A DNA stretch of 64,000 bases from Opitutus terrae PB90-1 (GTDB lineage: Bacteria; Verrucomicrobiota; Verrucomicrobiia; Opitutales; Opitutaceae): contig NC_010571.1 in NCBI RefSeq assembly GCF_000019965.1, forward strand, positions 2,861,001 through 2,925,000, read 5' to 3'. The first letter of the stretch is position 1. Each line of letters starts with the position of its first letter. Made by a program: the position numbers and the translations under genes. Shown one piece after another: positions 8,807-17,962 of this stretch. The notes beneath the pieces are model-generated. The model was given only the letters and a program-made list of their open reading frames with translations, made no database searches and had not been told where the DNA came from.

Positions 8807-11800
8807 TCAGTCCGATTCCGCGAGGATCACGGTTTGGCCGAGTTCGCGATCGGATGCGGGCCAGCGATGCGACGCACCATCCAAGGTCGCTTCGATTGCA
8901 TACTCGAGCGCCGGGTGCTCGGCGCCGAGCGCGGGTAGCTCGGCTTCGTAAACGCGCCGCGCCACGTGCCGCAGCGGCACCGTGCGATACGTCGGCTCGC
9001 CGACCCAGCGCCAACGGAGCGATCCGTCAGTCTCGGGTTTGGTCGAGACCAGCAGCACGCGGATCTTGAGCGACTCGCCGGCCGGCGCGGCGGTGCGCAC
9101 CGTCGGCACAATGATCCGCGCCGGGCCGGCGTAGTCGCGCGTTGGCCAGGCGGCGAGCGGGAGATCGTAGCCGAGCAACTGGACCAGTTGGTGGTCGTGC
9201 TTTTCGAGCAGGCGCTGGTGCACGCGACTGCGCTGTTCGAGGTTCGCGAGCGTGCCCAGTTCACCGACGTTCGATGCGCCGGCGATTTCGGTGCGGAGCA
9301 ATTCGGTCCAGAGCGTAGCGAGTCGGATGCGCAGCGGGAGCGCGTGCTTTTCCACGCGTTGCTGCGCCGCGCGCACATCGGCGAGGGCTCCGGCGGCGCT
9401 CATCTCGCGGTCCAGCGCGCCGGCGGTGCACCCGATCTCGGCAATCAGCCGCATCGACCTGAGCTGGTTCAGCCAGTAGTCGAAACGTGCGAGGTTCGCG
9501 GAACCGCGCACCTGCGGGCGCAGCGATTCGAGCCGGCCGACAAAAGCGTAGTCGGCCGCCACCTTCTCCCACGGTTCGGGATTTCGGCGAATGTCTCCGG
9601 GACCGTCGATCCACTGCGTCGGCATCGGCAATGCGACCCCATCGATCGAAGCGAAAAGGTCGCCGATGGCCGTCGCGGCTTCCGGGCCGAAGTTGGCGCG
9701 AGCGAAGTCGCGATAGAACTCCCGCACCGGCATTGCGCGATCGATCGGCGGGCGCGGCCGGCCCGGAAGCTCGTCGGCCTCGAAATCGCCATGCACGGGA
9801 CCGCCGCAATTGATGCGTCGCGCGAAGGCGCTGTTGCCGACGGTTGTCGTCCCTTCGAGCTCGATCGCGGCGATCGCCGGTTCACCCGTGATGGGGGTGA
9901 ACTCCAGCAGTAGCCGAGCTTCGGTGATTTTGACGTCGTGAAATTCGAACCAGAGGGCGCGGTTCTTCCCCTGCGTCGCGGAGACATCCAGTCGGTTGAT
10001 CAGCGTCTCGCCGTTCAGCTTCACCGCGAACACGCGCGCGCCGGGGGCGGCGTTCTCGATTTCGCTGAACCCAAGCCGTACGGTGTAGCTTCCGCTCGGC
10101 ACGAGCAGATCGTAGGCGGCCATGCCGATCCGGTTGCTCGCAAACGGATTCACGCCTGACACGCGCTCGCCATCGATCGGCTCGTCGGTGCGGACGGCGC
10201 GGCCGCCGGTCGCACCGGAGGTGGTCAGCGGCGGAATGCGCGTCGCATCGAAATCGTCCGGAATCCACGGCTGCTCCCACGCGGCGACGGCGAGCGCCGA
10301 GATTTGCGGAGCAAGAATCTGCGTTCGCCAGTGAATTCCGATCAGCCCGGTGCAGCCCAGCCGGAGGGCGTCGGCGGCATCGTAGCGCATGCGGCCGGCC
10401 CAGAGCTGTGGACTGGTGAGGTTGCCATCGTTTTCGAGCCACGGAATCGCCCAGCGCGGACGCTCGCTTAGGTTGGTGAACGCGCGCTCGATCGCGACGT
10501 GGCCGACCGAGGAGTTGATCGCGCTCATGGGCGAAGCGGGCGGCAGGAGCCGGTCGAGGGCGGAGCGATCATGCTGTGGGCCGAGCACCCAGCCGCAGGT
10601 CGCGAGCGTTATCGGGTTCTTCAAGTCACGCAGCGCGGCGAGCGCCGCCTCGATATCGGCGGCGGTCTTGGCGAAATGCTCGGGCCGGTTGCCTTCCCAC
10701 GTCCAGGTCTCGGGCGTCCACAGCCAGTAATAGTCCACCGGAGTGGCGCGCGTGATGCGGTCGAACATCGCGCGATAGATCTCGCGCGTCGTTGCCGGAT
10801 CGTCGGGATTGCGGCCGCTGCGAACCAACCGGTCGCGCACGGCGCCGGGCAGCGTGAGCGGAGTCTCCGTGCCGATGCACGTGAGCACGCCGAGCCGGCG
10901 CGCCTCGGCGAATGCCGTGCCCAGCAAATCGGCGGCGCGGTTGAACACCACTGCGGCGGATCCCGGTGTCTGCGCGGCGAAGCTGGCGTCACGCATGACA
11001 TCGCCGCCGAAGTCGTCGCGGTCGAACAGCTCCGCGGCGCCGCCGGTGAACTCGCTGGTCGGCACCGGCGCGTAAGCCCACCAGGATTGCCCGCTGCGAC
11101 TGGTGGTGTGATACGACGCGCGGTAGGCCACGTCCACGCGGCCGTGTTGATCGAATTCGCCGGGCCCTCCGATCCACACGGTCGGTTCCGGACCGACCTG
11201 ACTCTCGGGATAGGTGTGCAGGCCGAGGAAGTTCATGCGCAACTTCGCGAGCTGGCCGACGTGCGCGAGATAGTCGTCGCGATTCCACCAGTCGGGGCCC
11301 TCAGCAAAATCATGAAACGGCTGCAGTCCGCGCACGCTAAACAGCGGTCGCCCCTCCTCGTGAAATGGCTCGAAGTCGAGGAGCGCGCGCTCGTCGGGAA
11401 TCACGTCGCCGTGCAGGTAGAATCGGACACCGAGTTTTTCCGCGAGCCGATAGACGCCGTAGAGCAGTCCGAGAGGATCGCCACCGACGATCCAAATCCG
11501 CGAGACGTCGCGCGAGCCTTCGGCCTGCAACCGATACTGCTGGGCCGCGAGCTGAGGGCCGGCGGGCCCATCGCGCAGGAGCGGTTGGGGGGCGATGCCG
11601 AGGACGAACGCGTGATCGGCAGGCGCGGTGGCCGCGGACTGGATTTTTGGCAGTTCGCCGCTGCAAACATAGACGTAACGCTGGAGCTCGCGGGCGGCGA
11701 AGCGTTCGAGCGCGGACGCGTGCGGATCGAGTGTGATGGTCCAGGTGGAATCCGGCCGCGGCGTCGGTGCGCCGGCTGCGGTCGTCGAGACGGCCGTGGT

Positions 11801-11863
11801 AACGAGGAGGGCGGCGACGAACCACGCGTTTCGGACGGAAAAGAAAGCGCGACTGCGGGGCAT
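8807..11863 (-). CDS. large secreted glycoside hydrolase-like protein (GH67-type N-terminal domain, malectin-like domain)
   Basis: 1018 residues with a signal peptide. After it comes an alpha-glucuronidase/GH20-type N-terminal fold (SALERFAARELQRYVYVCSGE, later GLLYGVYRLAEKLGVRFY), then a barrel-like region with YYWLWTPETWTWEG and ENDGNLTSPQLWAGRMRYD, and near residue 620 a malectin-like sugar-binding module (YDLLVPSGSYTVRLGFSE). A helical C-terminal third follows. GH67 enzymes remove methylglucuronic acid from xylan, which suits the xylanase nearby, but this protein is longer and I cannot name its catalytic acids. An upstream in-frame start at 12079 would overlap gpsA; the ATG at 11863 begins the signal peptide. 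Confidence 0.72.
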   Translation of the reverse strand: MPRSRAFFSVRNAWFVAALLVTTAVSTTAAGAPTPRPDSTWTITLDPHASALERFAARELQRYVYVCSGELPKIQSAATAPADHAFVLGIAPQPLLRDGPAGPQLAAQQYRLQAEGSRDVSRIWIVGGDPLGLLYGVYRLAEKLGVRFYLHGDVIPDERALLDFEPFHEEGRPLFSVRGLQPFHDFAEGPDWWNRDDYLAHVGQLAKLRMNFLGLHTYPESQVGPEPTVWIGGPGEFDQHGRVDVAYRASYHTTSRSGQSWWAYAPVPTSEFTGGAAELFDRDDFGGDVMRDASFAAQTPGSAAVVFNRAADLLGTAFAEARRLGVLTCIGTETPLTLPGAVRDRLVRSGRNPDDPATTREIYRAMFDRITRATPVDYYWLWTPETWTWEGNRPEHFAKTAADIEAALAALRDLKNPITLATCGWVLGPQHDRSALDRLLPPASPMSAINSSVGHVAIERAFTNLSERPRWAIPWLENDGNLTSPQLWAGRMRYDAADALRLGCTGLIGIHWRTQILAPQISALAVAAWEQPWIPDDFDATRIPPLTTSGATGGRAVRTDEPIDGERVSGVNPFASNRIGMAAYDLLVPSGSYTVRLGFSEIENAAPGARVFAVKLNGETLINRLDVSATQGKNRALWFEFHDVKITEARLLLEFTPITGEPAIAAIELEGTTTVGNSAFARRINCGGPVHGDFEADELPGRPRPPIDRAMPVREFYRDFARANFGPEAATAIGDLFASIDGVALPMPTQWIDGPGDIRRNPEPWEKVAADYAFVGRLESLRPQVRGSANLARFDYWLNQLRSMRLIAEIGCTAGALDREMSAAGALADVRAAQQRVEKHALPLRIRLATLWTELLRTEIAGASNVGELGTLANLEQRSRVHQRLLEKHDHQLVQLLGYDLPLAAWPTRDYAGPARIIVPTVRTAAPAGESLKIRVLLVSTKPETDGSLRWRWVGEPTYRTVPLRHVARRVYEAELPALGAEHPALEYAIEATLDGASHRWPASDRELGQTVILAESD

Positions 11864-12014
11864 GGGAGGAGCGGACAGCGGTTTTAGCGGGAGGACAAGC
11901 GCGGGATCCCCGACCAGCGGGCCGCGATCGGAAGCTGCAAACGCGTGCCGATTCACGGGCAGGCGCACGCGACGCTTGCGTTCGTCGCAGGCCCTTTCTT
12001 CGCTTGGTCCACCC

Positions 12015-13025
12015 ATGAAGATCACCGTTCTAAGCGATGGCGGCTGGGGCACGGCTCTGGCCTCGGTTTTGTGCGACAACGGCCATGCGGTGACGCTATG
12101 GGGCCCGTTTCCCGACTATCTGGAGGAAATGCGGCGGACGCGGCGGAACGAGCGCTTCCTGAAAGGCATCGAGCTGCCGCCGGCGCTCGTGCTGGAGGCG
12201 GATCTGGCGAAAGCCTGCGCCGGTTCCTCAATCCTCGTGCTCGCCGCACCGAGTCAGTTCATGCGCGGCATGCTGACCAAGCTGCGGGACGTGCCGCGAG
12301 AGTCCGACGTCATTTATCTCAACGTGGCCAAGGGCATCGAGACCGACACGTGCAAGCGGATGAGCGAGCTCGTGGCGGAGATTCTGGGCAGCGTGCGCTA
12401 CGCGATTCTCTCCGGTCCCAGTCACGCCGAGGAAGTCGCGCGGCGTGTGCCGACGGCAGTGATGACCGCGTCGAAGGACGCGGAGGCTGCGATGACGGTG
12501 CAGTCGGTATTCATGAACCAGTATCTGCGCGTCTACACCTCGGACGACGTCGTCGGCGCGGAGCTGGGCGGTTCGTTGAAAAACGTGCTGGCGCTGGCCG
12601 CGGGCGTGCTCGACGGGATGGGGATGGGCGACAACACGAAGGCGGCACTGATGACGCGCGGCATCGCGGAGATGGCGCGACTCGGCGAAGCGCTCGGCGG
12701 TCGGCACGAGACGTTTTCCGGGCTGAGCGGAATCGGCGATCTGATCGTGACGTGCAGCAGCCGCCACAGCCGCAACCGCCATGTCGGTGAAGAGCTCGGC
12801 AAAGGTCGGAAGCTGGAGGAGATTCAGCGCGAGATGGGCATGGTCGTGGCCGAGGGCGTGAAGACCGCGGACAGCGCCTATCAGCTTGCGCGGCGGACGA
12901 ACGTGGTCACGCCGATCATCGACGAGGTCTACACGAGCCTTTATCAGGGGAAGGATCCGCGCCAGGCGGTGCGCGACCTGATGCTGCGCGATCCGAAACC
13001 GGAACTGCCCCGACGGACGGCGTAG
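12015..13025 (+). CDS. gpsA: glycerol-3-phosphate dehydrogenase [NAD(P)+]
   Basis: 336 residues, the family's normal length. It reduces dihydroxyacetone phosphate to sn-glycerol-3-phosphate for phospholipid synthesis in the cytoplasm. Visible are the Rossmann N-terminus with GGWGTALA (9-16), VAKGIE (about 106-111), LSGPSHAEEV, the catalytic-lysine segment GGSLKNVLALAAG, and SRNRHVGEELGKG. The first glycine of the usual GxGxWG loop is a serine here (SDGGWG), a mild deviation. It is transcribed divergently from the GH67-like gene. Confidence 0.95.
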   Translation: MKITVLSDGGWGTALASVLCDNGHAVTLWGPFPDYLEEMRRTRRNERFLKGIELPPALVLEADLAKACAGSSILVLAAPSQFMRGMLTKLRDVPRESDVIYLNVAKGIETDTCKRMSELVAEILGSVRYAILSGPSHAEEVARRVPTAVMTASKDAEAAMTVQSVFMNQYLRVYTSDDVVGAELGGSLKNVLALAAGVLDGMGMGDNTKAALMTRGIAEMARLGEALGGRHETFSGLSGIGDLIVTCSSRHSRNRHVGEELGKGRKLEEIQREMGMVVAEGVKTADSAYQLARRTNVVTPIIDEVYTSLYQGKDPRQAVRDLMLRDPKPELPRRTA

Positions 13026-13070
13026 GCGCGCGGGCGGACGATCGGCAGGAGCAGCCGGGATAGCGCAATT

Positions 13071-13103
13071 GGGGCGGCCGAGACGGCCGCGCTCCCACGC
13101 AGG
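13071..13103. repeat. GC hairpin repeat with GCTCCCA tail
   Basis: GCGGCC-GAGAC-GGCCGC followed by GCTCCCACG. Member of a dispersed hairpin family with a GA-rich loop and a conserved 3' tail; other copies are at 57102-57127, 59527-59552, 59567-59593 and 62706-62736. Confidence 0.55.
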
Positions 13104-13120
13104 CGTCGCCGGAAGGGCCT

Positions 13121-14017
13121 CTAGCCGGCGGCGCCACGCTGGGTCGGGAGGGCGGCGAGGATGGCGCGGACCGGATCGGCCACCTTGCCGCGTTGCCAGG
13201 CGAGCAGAAGTTCCCATTTCACGGCGGAATCCTGCAGCGGGCGGAAGACGATGCCGGGCACTTTCATGCTGCGCGCGTAGTCGGGCTGCAGCAGGACGGC
13301 GCCCTCGGTGACCACCGTCGCGAGCGCGTGCGTCAGACTCTCGGCATCGAGCACGAACCGCGGCCGGAATCGCGCGCGGCGGCAGAGCTGGACGATCCAT
13401 TGATTATGGCCGGGCATGTCCCGTTCGTCGGCGCCGACGAAGAGTTCTCCGCGCAAATCGGCCAGCGCGAGGGTGCGGCGTCCGGCCAACGGGTGTGTGT
13501 CGGCCACGGCCACGAACACTGGCAGGAGCGCCAGCCGGCGGACGAAAAACTCGCGCGAAAGGAACGCGCCGGCGTTGCCGAGCAATGCCAGATCGATCTC
13601 GCCGCGACGCAGCGCGCCGATCTGTTCGCCGGGCGAAAGGTCGAGGAGCTTCACCTTCACCTCGGGGTGCGTGCGGCGAAGCGCAGCCAGCGCGGGATGC
13701 AGATATTCCGCGGCCGCGGACATGAGATAGCCGATCCGCAGATCGGAGCGTTGACCGCGCGCGAGCCGGCGGGCCTCCCCCAACGCGGTCTCGAAACGGC
13801 CGAGCAGCGGCCGCATGCTGTCGTGCAGCGCGTGGCCCGTCGCGGTGAGCGCCACCCCGCTCGCGCTGCGTTCGAAAATGCGTCCGCCGATCTCGTGCTC
13901 GAGCGCGTGCATCTGGCGGCTGAGCGTGGATTGCGACACGTGCAGCCGTTCCGCGGCCTTGTTGAGGCTGCCCTGATCGACGATGGCGAAGAACGAGCGG
14001 AGGAGGTCGAGGTTCAC
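13121..14017 (-). CDS. LysR-family transcriptional regulator
   Basis: 298 residues from a GTG at 14017. The N-terminal winged helix-turn-helix is clear (LLRSFFAIVDQGSLNKAAERL, then VSQSTLSRQMHALEHEIGG), followed by a periplasmic-binding-protein-like effector domain from about residue 90. It is divergent from a membrane protein/yceI/wrbA set, the classical layout for a LysR gene that controls its divergent neighbours; a symmetrical site lies in the gap at 14030-14048. The inducer is unknown. Confidence 0.92.
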   Translation of the reverse strand: MNLDLLRSFFAIVDQGSLNKAAERLHVSQSTLSRQMHALEHEIGGRIFERSASGVALTATGHALHDSMRPLLGRFETALGEARRLARGQRSDLRIGYLMSAAAEYLHPALAALRRTHPEVKVKLLDLSPGEQIGALRRGEIDLALLGNAGAFLSREFFVRRLALLPVFVAVADTHPLAGRRTLALADLRGELFVGADERDMPGHNQWIVQLCRRARFRPRFVLDAESLTHALATVVTEGAVLLQPDYARSMKVPGIVFRPLQDSAVKWELLLAWQRGKVADPVRAILAALPTQRGAAG

Positions 14018-14029
14018 GCGCCGCCGAGG

Positions 14030-14048
14030 TTATGCGCGGCGCGCATTA
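14030..14048. promoter_or_regulatory. candidate LysR binding site
   Basis: TTATGCGCGGCGCGCATTA has ATGCGC/GCGCAT arms with a 3-bp centre and a T-N11-A-like shape. It lies between the divergent LysR gene and the 14104 gene. Assignment is by position only. Confidence 0.4.
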
Positions 14049-14103
14049 CGGCAAGCCGCTCCGCGCACTATGCCGGCGGCGGCGCGCGGAGTATTGTCGT
14101 GGC

Positions 14104-14382
14104 ATGCAAAAACACCCCCGACTCCAACTTGCCCTTCGCTGGACCGCGCTGCTGGTAACCCTCGTGGGCGTGGGCATCTGGGCCGGCACCGGCGCGCGGC
14201 TCGGCTGGACGCAGACCAGCGTGGTCGCCATGCAGCGCGATGACGTGACGGGCATCGATTACCCGGTCCGGCAGCCTGCGTTCATCGCTGGCGTCGAGGT
14301 GCCGCTGGTGGCGACGGCCGCGGCCATGAGCCTGGTCGCGGCGAGCTTTGCGCTCCGCCGCCGCGCGCAACGCGCGGCATAA
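14104..14382 (+). CDS. small two-helix membrane protein
   Basis: 92 residues. One hydrophobic helix near residues 9-28 (LRWTALLVTLVGVGIWAG) and one near 60-80 (VPLVATAAAMSLVAASFAL), a short exposed loop between them and a basic C-terminus. It is the first gene after the LysR divergence and ends 32 bases before yceI, so the two are probably cotranscribed. No family recognised. Confidence 0.65.
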   Translation: MQKHPRLQLALRWTALLVTLVGVGIWAGTGARLGWTQTSVVAMQRDDVTGIDYPVRQPAFIAGVEVPLVATAAAMSLVAASFALRRRAQRAA

Positions 14383-14413
14383 GACACTCCAACCGATCAA
14401 TTTTTATCCAACC

Positions 14414-15049
14414 ATGAAAACCACACTCCGCTCCTCTTTCCTCGTCTTCGCCGCTTTGCTCGGTAGCTCGGCGATCGTCACGCAAGCCGCGCACCGCGCG
14501 TTTGATTTCAAGGACCCGAAAGGCGTCAACCACGTCCAGTTCCAGCTCGACGCGCCGCTCGAGTCGATTACCGGCACGGCGAATGGCGTCTCGGGCTCGG
14601 TCTCGTTCGACGCGGCGGATCCGCTCGCGACGAAAGGCCGGATCGTGCTCGCGGCAAACACGCTCACCGTCGGCAATCCGATGATGACGGATCACCTCCG
14701 CGGCGCGCAGTGGCTGGACGCGGCGCAGCATCCAGAGATCGTGTTCGAAGCGGACCGCGTCGCGAACGTGCAGACGCAGGGAGCACAGACGCTGGCGGAC
14801 GTCGTGGGCCGGCTCACGGTGCGGGGTGTCACCCGCGAAGTGACCGTGCCAGTTGCGTTCACGTATCTGGCGGACAAGCTTGGCGCGCGGATGAACGACC
14901 CGAAACTCAAGGGCGACCTACTGGTGATGCGGGCAACGTTTCAGATCAACCGAAGTGACTTTGGTATCCAATCCGGTCAGATGACCGACAAGGTTGCCGA
15001 AACGATCCATCTCTCGCTGAGCATCGCGGGCGCTTCCCCGCAGGCCTGA
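14414..15049 (+). CDS. YceI-family periplasmic lipocalin-like protein
   Basis: 211 residues with a signal peptide (to about ITQAAH). YceI proteins form a beta-barrel that holds an isoprenoid such as a polyprenyl quinone. Typical parts are visible: FDFKDPKGVNHVQFQLDAP, VGNPMMTDHLRGAQWLDA (the family's matching of MRDHMR-WLDA type), and LTVRGVTREVTVPV. It lies between a membrane protein and WrbA. The two neighbours suggest a redox or quinone-stress set under LysR control. Confidence 0.92.
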   Translation: MKTTLRSSFLVFAALLGSSAIVTQAAHRAFDFKDPKGVNHVQFQLDAPLESITGTANGVSGSVSFDAADPLATKGRIVLAANTLTVGNPMMTDHLRGAQWLDAAQHPEIVFEADRVANVQTQGAQTLADVVGRLTVRGVTREVTVPVAFTYLADKLGARMNDPKLKGDLLVMRATFQINRSDFGIQSGQMTDKVAETIHLSLSIAGASPQA

Positions 15050-15161
15050 CGTTCCCACCTGGCTCAATTGGATAGCGGCCACATTCCCCGGAACCAGTCT
15101 CCCGCCGGCCGTTCGGTCAGGCGGGACTGTTTCATTCACTACCACCAATCAAGGAATCATC

Positions 15162-15782
15162 ATGAGCGTTCGTGTTAAAATCGTTTTTCACAGTGTGTAT
15201 GGGCATATCCACCAGATGGCCGAGGCGATCGCGGCCGGCGCGCGCGAAGTGCCCGGCGCTGAAGTGGAGTTGCTGCAGGTCGCGGAGACTCTCTCGCCGG
15301 AGATTCTGTCGAAGATGGGAGCTCTCGAAGCGAAGAAGGCGTTCGCGCACGTGCCGATCGCCGATCCGAAAAAGCTCGGTGAAGCCGATGCCGTGATCTT
15401 CGGCAGTGGCACCCGCTACGGGAGCGCGACCGCGCAGATGCAGGCCTTCTTCGACGCGACGGGTTCGTTGTGGGCGAGCGGCGCGTTGGTCGGCAAAGTC
15501 GGCAGCCTGTTCACGTCGACCGGCACGCAGCATGGCGGGCAGGAAACGACGATCTTGAGCATGATGACCTTTTTGCTGCACCAGGGCATGGTCGTGGTCG
15601 GCGTGCCGTATGCGGAGCAACGGCTGTCGTACATGGACGCGCTCAGTGGCGGCGGCCCGTATGGTGCTGGCACGATCACCGGTGGCGACGGCAGCCGGAT
15701 GCCGAGTGAAAACGAGCTTGGGATCGCGCGCTATCAAGGCCGGCACGTGGCACAGATCGCGGCCAAGCTGGCGGCGAAATAG
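15162..15782 (+). CDS. wrbA: NAD(P)H:quinone oxidoreductase, WrbA type
   Basis: 206 residues, the usual WrbA length. It is a flavodoxin-like FMN enzyme that reduces quinones by two electrons. The FMN phosphate loop is HSVYGHIHQMAEAI (residues 10-23), and the family signatures FGSGTRYGSATAQMQAF and FTSTGTQHGGQETTILSMM are present, as is SGGGPYGAGTITGGDGSRMPSENE. The second residue of the phosphate loop differs from the usual SxYGH by only small changes. Probably cotranscribed with yceI (112-base gap). Confidence 0.94.
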   Translation: MSVRVKIVFHSVYGHIHQMAEAIAAGAREVPGAEVELLQVAETLSPEILSKMGALEAKKAFAHVPIADPKKLGEADAVIFGSGTRYGSATAQMQAFFDATGSLWASGALVGKVGSLFTSTGTQHGGQETTILSMMTFLLHQGMVVVGVPYAEQRLSYMDALSGGGPYGAGTITGGDGSRMPSENELGIARYQGRHVAQIAAKLAAK

Positions 15783-15860
15783 GCGCGCTGGCTTTGGGCG
15801 GTAGGCGCTAAGCTTAAGGCCGGAGGCGGCCGCGCTGCCACGCACGAGTGATCGCAAGAA

Positions 15861-15887
15861 CGAAGGGCGCAGCAAGCTGCGCCCTTC
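15861..15887 (-). terminator. hairpin downstream of homoserine dehydrogenase
   Basis: GAAGGGCGCAG and CTGCGCCCTTC are perfect arms around CAAG. On the minus strand the stem is followed by TTCTT, a weak U tract. It lies between two converging genes and may act on both strands. Confidence 0.5.
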
Positions 15888-15921
15888 GGCTCTGGACTCT
15901 CAGCTCTCGGCTCCGGACTGG

Positions 15922-17247
15922 TTATCCAAAGTCCTCGACCGGGAGCAGCAACGACGGGCCTTTGACGGCGGGCAGCTTGCTGATCGCAGTGACTGCTTTG
16001 TCCATCGCGGCGCGTTGCGCGATGTGCGTCATGAGGATCAGCGGCACCGTTTCGCCTTCGTGACCTTCGGGTTGAACGATCGAGGAGAGGCTGAGCCCCG
16101 CCTTGCTGATGATGGCGGAAATCTTGGCGATCACGCCGGCGCGATCGAGCACGTTGAGCCGAAGGTAGAATCGCGAACGGGTTTCGGCGTAGGGGATCAC
16201 CTTGCCGTCGCGCGCGTGGGCGACGAAGGGCGGTACGCGCTGCGGTGTGCCGTGCTTGCGATCGAGCGCCGCGTCGGCGATGTCGCTCAAGATGGCGCTT
16301 GCGGTGGCGTCCTTGCCGGCGCCGCGTCCGTAATAGAGCGTATCGCCAATCGGCGAACCGGACACGAAGACCGCATTGAACACGTCGTTGACGCTGGCGA
16401 GCACGTGTCCGTCCGGCACCAGCGTGGGACTGACTGAGACGCTGATCCGCGGGCCGGAATTTTTCTTGCCGGATGCAGGCGGCGCCATGCGGACCATCCC
16501 GAGGAGCTTGATGGTGTAGCCAAGTTGAGCCGCGAAACGGATGTCGAGCGGGGTGAGCGAACGGATGCCCTCGACGTGGATATCGTGATGGTCGACCCAG
16601 AAGCCATGCGCGAGCGAGGCGAGGATGCCGATTTTGTGCGCGGCGTCGTGGCCGTCGACGTCGAGCGTCGGATCCGCCTCGGCGTAGCCGAGCCGCTGGG
16701 CGTCGGCGAGCACGTCGGCGAAAGCCGCGCCTTCGCGCTTCATCCGGGTGAGAATGTAGTTGCAGGTGCCGTTGACGATGCCGTCGATCCGGTCGATGCG
16801 ATTGCCGACCATGCTTTCGCGGAGGACCTTGATGATGGGAATCCCGCCGGCGACGCTCGCCTCGAAGTAGAGGCTGGTGTTGTGCTTGCGCGCGGCGGCG
16901 AACAACTCAGGGCCGTGCGCGGAGATCAGCGCCTTGTTGGCCGTGACGACGGCTTTGCCGCGCTCGAGTGCGGCGAGGATCATGGTCTTCGCGATCCCCG
17001 TGCCACCGACGAGCTCGGTGACGATGTGAATCTCCGGATCCTCGACCACGTCGCGCCAATTCAGCGTCATCAGCTTCTCGGTGATCGGGTAGGGGCGGGG
17101 CTCGTCGAACGCCTTCACCGCCACCTTGCGGATCGCGATGCCCACACCGATGCGCGCCGTCAGCAGCGCGGAGTTTTGCTGCAGTGCGTGAAATACGCCG
17201 CTGCCCACCGTGCCGCCGCCGATCATGCCGAGGTTGAACTGATTCAT
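15922..17247 (-). CDS. hom: homoserine dehydrogenase with C-terminal ACT domain
   Basis: 441 residues, typical of the monofunctional bacterial enzyme that reduces aspartate semialdehyde to homoserine on the way to threonine and methionine. Visible: the NAD(P)-binding loop GMIGGGTVGSGV (7-18), VVTANKALIS, EASVAGGIPIIKVLRES, and GIVNGTCNYILTRM. An ACT domain for feedback control follows from about residue 355 (YLRLNVLDRAGVIAKISAII). The start at 17247 puts the nucleotide-binding motif at the normal distance from the N-terminus; an upstream start at 17307 would add 20 residues. Confidence 0.95.
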   Translation of the reverse strand: MNQFNLGMIGGGTVGSGVFHALQQNSALLTARIGVGIAIRKVAVKAFDEPRPYPITEKLMTLNWRDVVEDPEIHIVTELVGGTGIAKTMILAALERGKAVVTANKALISAHGPELFAAARKHNTSLYFEASVAGGIPIIKVLRESMVGNRIDRIDGIVNGTCNYILTRMKREGAAFADVLADAQRLGYAEADPTLDVDGHDAAHKIGILASLAHGFWVDHHDIHVEGIRSLTPLDIRFAAQLGYTIKLLGMVRMAPPASGKKNSGPRISVSVSPTLVPDGHVLASVNDVFNAVFVSGSPIGDTLYYGRGAGKDATASAILSDIADAALDRKHGTPQRVPPFVAHARDGKVIPYAETRSRFYLRLNVLDRAGVIAKISAIISKAGLSLSSIVQPEGHEGETVPLILMTHIAQRAAMDKAVTAISKLPAVKGPSLLLPVEDFG

Positions 17248-17609
17248 AGGGACGCCGAGCAAAGGGGCTGAATCGGTGGGCGACAACTGCGTTTCGCGGC
17301 TCAACACATACAGCGCAGCGGCAGGAGAGGCGGAACACCGGGCGGCGCGCGACCGAGCGGTCGCTAACTTGTCGCCAGCTTCCCGAGGAAGTGACGAGGT
17401 AGGTTAGATGGTCGGGCGCGACCGCTGCGCCGCGAATCGCAAGCGGCGGGCCCGGTCCGCTCCGCGCCGCGAGTACCTCTGGTCGTCGCGGCGGTCCCGC
17501 GGCCGCGGGACCGCCCTACCTCGGCGTGCTTCTTCGGTATGAATCAACAGGTGCCGGTTCTCTCCTGTGCGCACACCGCCGGGCTCAGCGAGCCCGGCTA
17601 CATCGTTCT
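17248..17609. other. intergenic region without a supported gene
   Basis: Lies between the ribbon-helix-helix gene and homoserine dehydrogenase. Around 17479-17521 there is a strong palindrome (GCGGTCCC-GCGGCC-GCGGGACCGC, then CCTACC) that resembles the GC hairpin family found elsewhere in the window. The rest shows only low-quality frames. Confidence 0.5.
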
Positions 17610-17828
17610 TCAACCGCGCTGACGGTCTTCCGCCGACATGTCGGGCGATGACGCCGCGGAGGCGTTTCCGGGCGGAGGCGTGCCCTTGCGTTGCCGGACT
17701 GCTTCGCGAAGCAGATACTCGACCTGGCCGTTGACGCTGCGCAGTTCCGCCGCGGCCCACGCCTCGAGCTCGCGCCATAGCTCGGGGTCCATGCGCAGGA
17801 GAAAGCTCTTTTTGGGATCGGCGGACAT
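17610..17828 (-). CDS. ribbon-helix-helix (Arc-type) DNA-binding protein
   Basis: 72 residues. [24 protein letters not shown] followed by [20 protein letters not shown] has the strand-helix-helix pattern of Arc/MetJ repressors. It follows the SPFH gene on the same strand after 134 bases; small Arc-type proteins next to SPFH genes occur elsewhere, so the pair probably works together. It could also be a lone antitoxin-like protein, but no toxin is visible. Confidence 0.8.
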   Translation of the reverse strand: MSADPKKSFLLRMDPELWRELEAWAAAELRSVNGQVEYLLREAVRQRKGTPPPGNASAASSPDMSAEDRQRG

Positions 17829-17962
17829 CAGACGTCAAAAACGAAGCGTCAGCATAGCGAACGTGGCGCTCAGGCAAGCACCCGCCCGCCGGATCCGGCG
17901 ACCGATCGATATGACCGAGCGGCAGCCGGCGCGAGGTGAGCGACAGACAGCGCCATCGCAGG

